Positions 6,883-13,800 of a stretch of DNA of 14,326 bases are shown here, piece after piece (positions within the stretch are counted from its first letter, which is position 1; each line of letters begins with the position of its first letter). The translations under genes were made by a program, and so were the position numbers. Under the pieces are notes generated by a model. The model was not told the DNA's origin. It did not search any database and worked only from the letters and a program-made list of their open reading frames with translations. This DNA is from JAFDVL01 sp043736395 (lineage in GTDB: Bacteria > Acidobacteriota > Blastocatellia > RBC074): assembly GCA_043736395.1 (NCBI GenBank), contig JAYTCQ010000387.1, positions 1 through 14,326 on the forward strand. Reading direction: 5' to 3'.

Positions 6883-8009
6883 AATGCCGACAAAATTTCT
6901 GCGCTTTTTTCTGCTCCGTTAAGGTCAAGTGAAATTAAAGGAACAGACATTTGCAAACTTTGTATTATCATTTTTGCCAGATGCTGAGGTGCAAGCAAAT
7001 CAGCTTGAATGACTTGAACTCTGCCTAATTTTTCGAGCTTCAACGCGCGGATTGTTTGCTCCTGATTGTTGTTACCCGTAAAGGGATACACGATAGCGCG
7101 TACGCCTGCCGACAAAATATCCATGCAGGTATTATAGCCCGCCATACTGATGGATAAATCAGATTGCTGCAATAATGCTGGAAAGTCCGGCGTGAATCGT
7201 TCCATTGTGATGCCGGTTGTTTTAGCGAGGCTTCGCTGAAGATTCTGAAAATTTTCGTCAGGACAATTTGGCCCCGTGACGATGTGCATTCGGTGTGAAA
7301 TTTCTAGCAAAGCACTCGCCGCAATCGCGCATTCAATTAATTCGTGTCCAACGCGACCGCCGCCAATACTAACTAAAATAAAAACTTCATCTGCTTTTTT
7401 TGACGTGCGATTTGTCGGTTGTACCTGTGCGACAAATCCAGTGTATTCGATCTGACATTCGATCTCACTCACACGCGGAAAAGTCTCTTCCAGCCTTTGA
7501 AATTGGGGGTCGGAGTGAATTAACAACAAATCAAAATACTGATTCATCAACGCACAGGCTTCGCCATCGAATTGTAATTGTTGTCGTTTGCTGACCAAAA
7601 TATCGCGGAGGCTGCACACAATTTTTGTGTGATTACGTTTCGCATTTTCCAACAATGGAATTAATTCAAAATCGAACTTGCGACGGCCAAAAGGAAACAG
7701 TTCAATGATGAGAATGTCCGGCTGAATTCGCTCGTAAATTGTGAGTAGTTGTTGTTGACGAATTCCTTTAATTTCTTCCAGCGAGAGCGAGTTATCGTTC
7801 GTTTGAAGTTGCTGAAATTCGGCATCGGATTTGAGCGCGGGAAGATTTATCACTTCAACTTCCGGCGGCATTTCCAGTCCAGCAATCGTCTCGCCGCCAT
7901 TCACAAAACACACTTCAAAATCACGCAAGGCGCGGACGATTTCGCGGCTGCGGATGTAATGTCCGATGCCGAGAACGGGCTGACAATAAAAAAGAATGCG
8001 TCGTTTCAT
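6879..8009 (-). CDS. MurG-like (GT28/GT-B) glycosyltransferase, second paralogue
   Basis: A 376-residue GT-B protein of the predicted glycosyltransferase group resembling COG4671. The N-terminal domain opens with ILFYCQPVLGIGHYIRSREI (5-24), whose GIGH loop is the acceptor-side glycine motif. PFGRRKF (106-112) and SLRDIL (133-138) follow. The C-terminal domain has SIGGGRVGHELIE (214-226) and DLSISMAGYNTCMDILSAG (284-302), the nucleotide-sugar site equivalent to the GGxxT...E region of MurG. It shares these landmarks with the gene starting at 10555, so the two look like divergent paralogues separated by a GT4. It is probably cytoplasmic or membrane-peripheral. The start is ATG 8007-8009 with only a weak ribosome-binding site. 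It follows a 61 bp gap with a long palindrome and overlaps the deacetylase by 4 bp. Donor and acceptor are unknown. Confidence 0.82.
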   Translation of the reverse strand: MKRRILFYCQPVLGIGHYIRSREIVRALRDFEVCFVNGGETIAGLEMPPEVEVINLPALKSDAEFQQLQTNDNSLSLEEIKGIRQQQLLTIYERIQPDILIIELFPFGRRKFDFELIPLLENAKRNHTKIVCSLRDILVSKRQQLQFDGEACALMNQYFDLLLIHSDPQFQRLEETFPRVSEIECQIEYTGFVAQVQPTNRTSKKADEVFILVSIGGGRVGHELIECAIAASALLEISHRMHIVTGPNCPDENFQNLQRSLAKTTGITMERFTPDFPALLQQSDLSISMAGYNTCMDILSAGVRAIVYPFTGNNNQEQTIRALKLEKLGRVQVIQADLLAPQHLAKMIIQSLQMSVPLISLDLNGAEKSAEILSAL

Positions 8010-8029
8010 GAAGCTCTAAATCGGCTTTC

Positions 8030-8106
8030 GAGTCAGTACCACCTGCGGTAGCGGGTGGCGCACGTGCACATCACTTTCCACCCGCTACCGCAAGTGGTAC
8101 TGACTC
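8030..8106. repeat. Long inverted repeat (29 bp arms, 28 of 29 matching) at the end of the GT4 gene, REPIN-like
   Basis: The arm at 8030-8058 is the reverse complement of the arm at 8078-8106 with one mismatch; the 19 bp between them contains the palindrome GCACGTGC (8060-8067). The left arm can also fold on itself: positions 8039-8058 give an 8 bp stem (one T-G wobble) with a GGTA loop. Two self-complementary units in inverted orientation is the layout of a REPIN, the dimer of bacterial REP sequences. The right arm encodes the last codons of the GT4 gene, whose TGA falls at 8073-8071 in the central segment. Its sequence differs from the element at 6067-6176. Confidence 0.88.
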
Positions 8107-9372
8107 TGACAAGGTGTTCTGGAAAAGTTTTTGCAGCTCGACAATCGTAACTTCCGCATCAAAAACTTTAAGGATTTTTTCGCGTGCAGCTTTCCCTAAG
8201 CGAATTCGCAGCGCTGCATCATTCAACAATTCCGCGATGGCTTCAGCCAAAGCGGCAGAGTTTTTCTGCGGCACTAACAACCCATCAACACGATTTTCTA
8301 CCAGCTCAGGGATGCCGGAAATGTCCGTCGAAACAATCGGTAATTCCATCGCCATCGCTTCTGCCATCACGTTCGGGATTCCATCACGATCTCCGTTTTC
8401 AATGATTTGACAGGCAAGCGCGAAGACTGTTGCGCTTTTGTAAATCTGCCTGAGTTCTTCCTGTGTGACAGCGGAGTGAATAAAAATTCTATCTTCCAGC
8501 TGAAGCACTTTCACCATTGATTTTATTGGCTCTGCATCACCTCCGCCCACAATGTGGCATTCAAAATTACAGCCTTGTGCCTTCAGAATCTGACACGCTT
8601 CGACTAAATAATTGTAGCCCTTTTTTTCGACAAATCTTCCGACTGACAAAATGATTGGCGTTGGAGAATTCGATGCGCCGAGCGGTGAAAATTGTTTTGT
8701 ATCCAGCCCATGATAGATCGTGTGAATCGGCGCAGAATTCGGCTCCACACCGCGTAAATGTGTTTCGTTGGCTTTGGTGCAAGTGGCGATGAACTCGGCA
8801 CGACGCATCTTCAGTGGCAGGATATTTCCGGGATTCAGCTCCGGCAAATAAATATCTTTGGCGTGCGCCGTGAAGCTGAACGGAAGTCCGGAAAGCCTGC
8901 TCGCATACATCGTCACCGTTGTCGCGGTATGACAAAAATGGGCGTGAAGATGACGAATACGCCCTGATTCCAGAGCTTTCTGCGCAATGAATCCGGCTTG
9001 TAAAAATTCTTTGATGAACTGTTTTTCGTGAGCTGTCATGGCAAACCTGATCGCTTCAAATAATGTTTTCAGGTAACGGAGTGGATGCATTTTAAATAGT
9101 TTTTTGTGCGAGTCAGAAAAATAAGGAAAATTGTTTTTCAGCCACGGCAAAAGTTTTTCATCGCTGAGCGAAGTGAGCGCGGGCAGGTAATTGATTTCCG
9201 CTTTAATTGCGTCTACGGCGGCGTGCCGCTTTTGTCCTTCCAGTTTTATCAGAGAAAAAATTGAGAGCTTCAATCCGGCTTTTTCAAGCAAATAAATTTC
9301 ATTCGTGATGAATGTTTCGGAAGTCCGCGCGTAACCTTTCAGCACATAACCGATTTCATTTTCAGCAGGCAT
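8071..9372 (-). CDS. Glycosyltransferase family 4 protein
   Basis: A 433-residue retaining GT-B glycosyltransferase. The acceptor domain contains HLHAHFCHTA (141-150) and SFTAHAKDIY (166-175). The donor domain begins at SVGRFVEKKG (243-252), with Arg246 and Lys250/251 expected to contact the diphosphate. HIVGGGDAE follows at 273-281. GDRDGIPNVMAEAMA (327-341) is the E-x7-E region with Asp330 in the first acidic place and Glu338 in the second, a variant seen in capsule and colanic-acid type enzymes. SGIPELVEN (352-360) completes the site. It starts 11 bp inside the upstream glycosyltransferase gene with a strong AGGAGG site. The last ten or so residues (SVPLAVAGGK) come from a palindrome arm. 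It likely adds one sugar to a growing glycan; the sugar cannot be named. Confidence 0.92.
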   Translation of the reverse strand: MPAENEIGYVLKGYARTSETFITNEIYLLEKAGLKLSIFSLIKLEGQKRHAAVDAIKAEINYLPALTSLSDEKLLPWLKNNFPYFSDSHKKLFKMHPLRYLKTLFEAIRFAMTAHEKQFIKEFLQAGFIAQKALESGRIRHLHAHFCHTATTVTMYASRLSGLPFSFTAHAKDIYLPELNPGNILPLKMRRAEFIATCTKANETHLRGVEPNSAPIHTIYHGLDTKQFSPLGASNSPTPIILSVGRFVEKKGYNYLVEACQILKAQGCNFECHIVGGGDAEPIKSMVKVLQLEDRIFIHSAVTQEELRQIYKSATVFALACQIIENGDRDGIPNVMAEAMAMELPIVSTDISGIPELVENRVDGLLVPQKNSAALAEAIAELLNDAALRIRLGKAAREKILKVFDAEVTIVELQKLFQNTLSESVPLAVAGGK

Positions 9373-10555
9373 TCAGTCCTCCTGCCAACAGGAGTTCAGA
9401 AACACATTCTGTAATCTTGTGATGCGCGTTCAAATTAAAATGTACGGCGGGTCGTTGATTGGAATTAAGCTCGATCTGCATCGCACTCATCAATCCATCT
9501 GAAGTCAAATTTTCAGGGTGAATAAATTTGAAAAATCCGAGTTTGCTCATTCGTTCAGCCCGCATTAATTGCTCCTGAACAGGTTTGACGCGCGGGATCA
9601 CTATGGCTTTTTTTTGTAGGGAAAGTATTTCACAAATTGTATTGTATCCGCCCATCGAAATCACGAGATCAGCGGCGTTCAGATAACTCATTAAATCGTT
9701 CGTGAATTCCATCAACGTGATGTGCGGATTTTGCGATGAAGCCTGTAACAAAGCTTGTCGGTGAGGTTCATTCATTTCAGGGCCGTAAATTAGCAAACTG
9801 TGAAGACGGTGATTTTCATCAAGACTGTTCGTTCCTTCCAGGTATTTTGTAATCGTCTCAAAAGCGTCTTCGCCTCCACCCAGCGTGACCAATATCAGAC
9901 GAGTTTTCTCTTCAAGCTGCAATTTTTTTCGTATTTCTTCGCGGCTTCTGGCTCCGGCTTCGCGGCGGGTATAGCCGCAGAATTTTACTTTTTCGGCAAC
10001 GGATTTCGGGAATTGATATTCACTGCGCGGATCAAAGATTTCGGATTCACCAAGTACTAAAACCTGATCGTAATACGAATTAATTACCTGAAAATAATCG
10101 TGGGAATTCCAGACGCTCATCGTAGATTCCGGCGTATCCAGAATGTCCCGCAAAATCAGCGCGGCTTTCATTTCAGGCTTAGATTCTTTCAAATATTCAA
10201 ACGAAGGCTGCAATTCATTTTTGATGCCGAACGGTTTTTTATCGACGAGAAAAAGATCAGGTTGAAAATTTTTGGCAGCAGCAAGAATCAAATCGGCGCG
10301 CAATTTAATTGTTTCGTGAATCCCCATACGCAACGATTTCACGGCGTAGTCTTCGCGGTCGGTGCGCGTCAAACATGGCAATTTAATGTAATCAATGCCG
10401 TCCGTTAGTCGAAATTCATGCACCATTGGAGAACCGGAAATCAGCAAAATCGAAAGCTCATCATTCGTCTGATTCAGCGCATGGCAGATGCCCAGCATGC
10501 GCCGCAAATTGCCCAGCCCGTAAGTATCGTGTGAGTAAACCAGTATTTTTTTCAT
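9362..10555 (-). CDS. MurG-like (GT28/GT-B) glycosyltransferase, first gene of the cluster
   Basis: A 397-residue GT-B protein, related to COG4671-type predicted glycosyltransferases and to the gene at 6879-8009. Numbered from ATG 10555, it opens with MKKILVYSHDTYGLGNLRR (1-19) containing the GLGN loop. It has PDLFLVDKKPFG (99-110) and ALILRDILD (132-140). The donor domain starts at LILVTLGGGEDAFE (220-233), with the nucleotide-sugar site DLVISMGGYNTICEIL (296-311) and VKPVQEQLMRAE (323-334). The frame runs on upstream to a GTG at 10588, but the family-like start MKKILVYS makes ATG 10555 the better choice; neither has a clear ribosome-binding site. It has no signal peptide. It probably uses a nucleotide sugar on the cytoplasmic face. 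Its 3' end overlaps the GT4 gene by 11 bp. The substrate is unknown. Confidence 0.84.
   Translation of the reverse strand: MKKILVYSHDTYGLGNLRRMLGICHALNQTNDELSILLISGSPMVHEFRLTDGIDYIKLPCLTRTDREDYAVKSLRMGIHETIKLRADLILAAAKNFQPDLFLVDKKPFGIKNELQPSFEYLKESKPEMKAALILRDILDTPESTMSVWNSHDYFQVINSYYDQVLVLGESEIFDPRSEYQFPKSVAEKVKFCGYTRREAGARSREEIRKKLQLEEKTRLILVTLGGGEDAFETITKYLEGTNSLDENHRLHSLLIYGPEMNEPHRQALLQASSQNPHITLMEFTNDLMSYLNAADLVISMGGYNTICEILSLQKKAIVIPRVKPVQEQLMRAERMSKLGFFKFIHPENLTSDGLMSAMQIELNSNQRPAVHFNLNAHHKITECVSELLLAGGLNAC
9378..9394 (-). promoter_or_regulatory. Strong Shine-Dalgarno sequence of the GT4 gene, sequestered in a small hairpin
   Basis: On the minus strand AGGAGG (9383-9378) precedes ATG 9372 by 5 bases, the best ribosome-binding site among the minus-strand genes. 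It overlaps a perfect 6 bp hairpin, CTCCTG TTGG CAGGAG (9394-9379), so the site would be partly closed in free mRNA. The hairpin lies in the last codons of the upstream glycosyltransferase. Ribosomes finishing that gene would melt it, giving translational coupling. Confidence 0.7.
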
Positions 10556-10627
10556 TGATTGGTTAAATTCGCCTGAAGAAAAATCCACTCATATACGCTG
10601 CAATTTCGTTTTTACTCATAACACAAA

Positions 10628-10636
10628 ATTGTACCA
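10628..10636 (-). promoter_or_regulatory. Candidate extended -10 promoter for the glycan operon
   Basis: On the minus strand TGGTACAAT (10636-10628) matches an extended -10 (TGn plus TACAAT, one mismatch from TATAAT). It would start transcription near 10621 and give a leader of about 65 bases to ATG 10555. The position for a -35 box (around 10651-10656) reads AAGAAC, which is a poor match, so this is only a candidate. Confidence 0.3.
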
Positions 10637-10846
10637 TCGAACTAAAAATAGTTCTTTCTTTCCTTCTTTAAAAACGCTCGAAATGCCGCTGACTGAAGGC
10701 TGAGAATGTGCTATTCTTCCCGAGTTCCTAAAAATAATAATTGATCGGCCTTCTGGTATTTTTCGTTAGTGAATCATCTACTTTCCTGCTGCGGAAATTC
10801 CAGGGAATTAACTATATTAATAGTGATTAAGGATAGGGTCGACGCC

Positions 10847-10850
10847 GGAG
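10847..10850 (+). promoter_or_regulatory. Shine-Dalgarno site deciding the start of the GH38-like gene
   Basis: GGAG (10847-10850) stands 5 bases before ATG 10856. Together with the signal peptide that begins at this ATG, it fixes the start. Confidence 0.7.
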
Positions 10851-10855
10851 TTACT

Positions 10856-13800
10856 ATGAAAAAGCTATTCACGAGTTGTTTCCTGGTTGGATTCACCTGC
10901 CTTTTATTCTCTTCAACTTTTGCGCAACAAAAACGTATTTATATCGGACTGGACGATCACACCGATTATCAATACGCATTGACCGAAGAAGAGCATCGCC
11001 TGATTTTTCTGGAGACACTGGATTATTACATGAATCTAGCGGATCAAACGGCGAACCTGCCGACAGAACACCAGAGCCGTTGGAACTGTGACGGCACCTT
11101 CTGGCTGTGGACGTATGAGCACAATAAGTCGCCCGCCGAATTCAACAAACTCATGAATTATGTCCGCAGTGGACATATCAGCACGATCATTAACGGACTG
11201 GTTTCGACTTACGGCGCGCAACCTTCCGAAGCGGTGCTGCGTGGGATGTATTATCCCGGCTCGCTCGAACGGCGTTATGGAGTGCGCTTTCCTTTAGCCG
11301 TAGCGATGGAAAATGCGACACTGCCTTATGGCCTGGGAGCCTTATGGGCCGGGGCCGGCGTGAAATATTCCTGGCGCGGCGCCTGTGGATGCGCGTCCCG
11401 CGTCCACGGCTATGACCACCCGGATATTTATTGGTGGAAAGGTTTTGATGGCAGTCAGGTCCTGATGAAGTGGAATAATTTTTATGTCTATGAAGGCGCT
11501 GCGATTGGTGATTATCAGGAGTGTCGCTTCCCGGATCGGGCTGTTAATACAGTCGAAACTAACACCCGCTTTCAGGAAAACTGGCCGTGGAAAGCTATCG
11601 GAATTTTTGGTAAGGGCGGCGACGATGCCAAAACGCTGACAGATGATTTCGTCAATTTCGCGCGGAACAATTCCAATGCAGATCGCAAAATTATCGTTTC
11701 AAATGAAGTGGATTTCTTTCAGGATTTTGAAGCCAACTACGGCTCACAAATTCCAACCAATGCCACCAGTTTCGGTAATGAATGGGATGTTCTCTGCACT
11801 TCGATGGCAGAGGTTTCCGCCCGCGTCAAACGTTCAGTCGAACAGCTTCGCAATGCCGAAGCCATGCAAACTTTAGTCTCCTTGAAAAACCGAAGCTTCA
11901 TGCGTGACCAACTCGCCGAACGCGATCAGGCGTGGATGGATTTAGGTACTTATTGGGAACACGATTGGACGGCGGACGGCTACATTCACGATCTGCGCCC
12001 TGAGTGGCAACGAAAACTCGCCAATCGAATCACTGGCTATGTTGATAAAATTCAACAGCAATCGGCAGCTGCCCTGGCGACGATGATTCCGGCGAATCCT
12101 GAATACAAACGGTTTTACGCTTTTAATTCGCTAAGCTGGACGCGCACGGATTATGTAGATTTTCCATACAGCGAAACAGCTCCGGTTTACGTCGTAGATT
12201 TGACGACTGGACTTGAAACGCCATCACAAATAATTTCACTGAATAATCAAACGTATCTGCGCGTGCTGGCCAGTGATATTCCTTCGGTCGGATACAAAGT
12301 TTTTGAGCTGCGCCCAGGCCTTGGAAATACATTTTCAGACGCTGCCAGCGTCAACGGAAACGTGATAGAAAATGCGTTCTACCGTCTGACCATCGCGGAG
12401 CGCGGAGCCGTCACCAGCCTGACTGACAAGACTCGTGGCGATCAGGAATTTGCGCGTGAAATCAATGGTCGCTTCATCAACGATCTCGGTAACAGTAGCG
12501 GTTCTTTTCAAATTGAAAATGTCGGCCCGGTTTCCGTCACCATCAAAACCGTAGCGAATTCCCCGGTCGAACATACAACACGAATTACGCTCTACCGCGA
12601 TTCAGATCGGATAGATTTCCGTAACGAAATTACTCAAAATCCAGGTGATAATATTTACACGTGGGGCTACGGATTCAACCTCGAAAATCCTGACACAATG
12701 CACGAAGAAGTCGGCTCCATCATCCGCGCCAAGACCAAAGAAAATGGTGGGCAGTATATAAATTCCGGATCACGCTACGATTGGCTGACGATGAATCATT
12801 TCGCGGATATGACGGGCAGCAGCAACACCGGAGTCACTTTATCGAATGCTGATTGTTACTTCATGCAACTGGGCAATTCCAGTGTTCCACAATTGGATAT
12901 GACAACACCGTCCATTAATCCATTGGTCGGTGGACAAATTGACGGGCCAAAGTTAGGGATTCCCAGACATGACGGTGACACTTATTTTTTACAACGTTTT
13001 GCTCTTCGCACGCACAGCGAATATGACGCAGCCTCCGCAATGCGATTTTCATTGGAGCATCAGAATCCTCTGGTTGCCCACTCCGTAGTCGGCGGGAATC
13101 CAGTCTATCCCGAAACAAATTTTTCGATGGTCAGCATTTCCGATCCGAAAGTCATGCTGTGGTCGCTGAAACCCGCCGAAGAAGGTATTGAGCAGGGCAT
13201 CATTGCACGTGTTTATAACGTCAACGATCAGGCCTCAAATGCAGCGTTGCAATTATCGAATTCAATCCGTCAGGCAAATCGGACAACACACATCGAGACC
13301 AATCTTGACAGTGCTGTGGTGAGCGACGGAGCTTTACAAATGTCGCTGAACAATCAGCAATATCAAACCTACCGATTGTTGACGAACGAAATTATAGATT
13401 CGATCCCACCCGAAGTTTCCATCGTCGCGCCAACGAATGGCGCAGTCTTCGCCGCGCAGGCAAATATTCGAATTGATGCAATTGCAAAAGATTCCGATGG
13501 AAGCATCAGTAAAGTAGAGTTCTATCAAGGCACGACAAAACTTGGAGAATCAACTGCCGCGCCATTCAGCTTAACGTTAAATTCCCTGCCTTCGGGAAGA
13601 TATAACGTGACCGCGCGTGCCATAGATAATCGTGGAATTGCCAGAAATTCCAGCGCTATAAAACTTCAGGTCAGCAACGCTGTTGCCGATTCTGTCAGCG
13701 TCTCCGCCGCAAATTATCGCCGCGTATTTCTGGCGCGTGGCTCCATCGCTTCTGCCTTTGGGAACTCACTGGCAACGACTTCGCAGGCAGCGTCAGGATT

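Larger units (their letters stand above)
10556..10855. other. Divergent intergenic region between the glycan operon and the GH38-like gene
   Basis: About 300 bp without a convincing gene. It must hold the promoters of both divergent units. On the minus strand an extended -10-like sequence lies near 10630. On the plus strand TATATT (10813-10818) could be a -10, but no good -35 stands 16-19 bases upstream, so I do not call it as a promoter. The interior is AT-rich in patches (10641-10675, 10730-10745). No long inverted repeat or RNA gene was recognised. Confidence 0.7.

Noticed and set aside
10556..10588. GTG at 10588 as start of the first glycosyltransferase
   Set aside because: It adds 11 residues before MKKILVYS, where the family fold normally begins, and lacks a ribosome-binding site.
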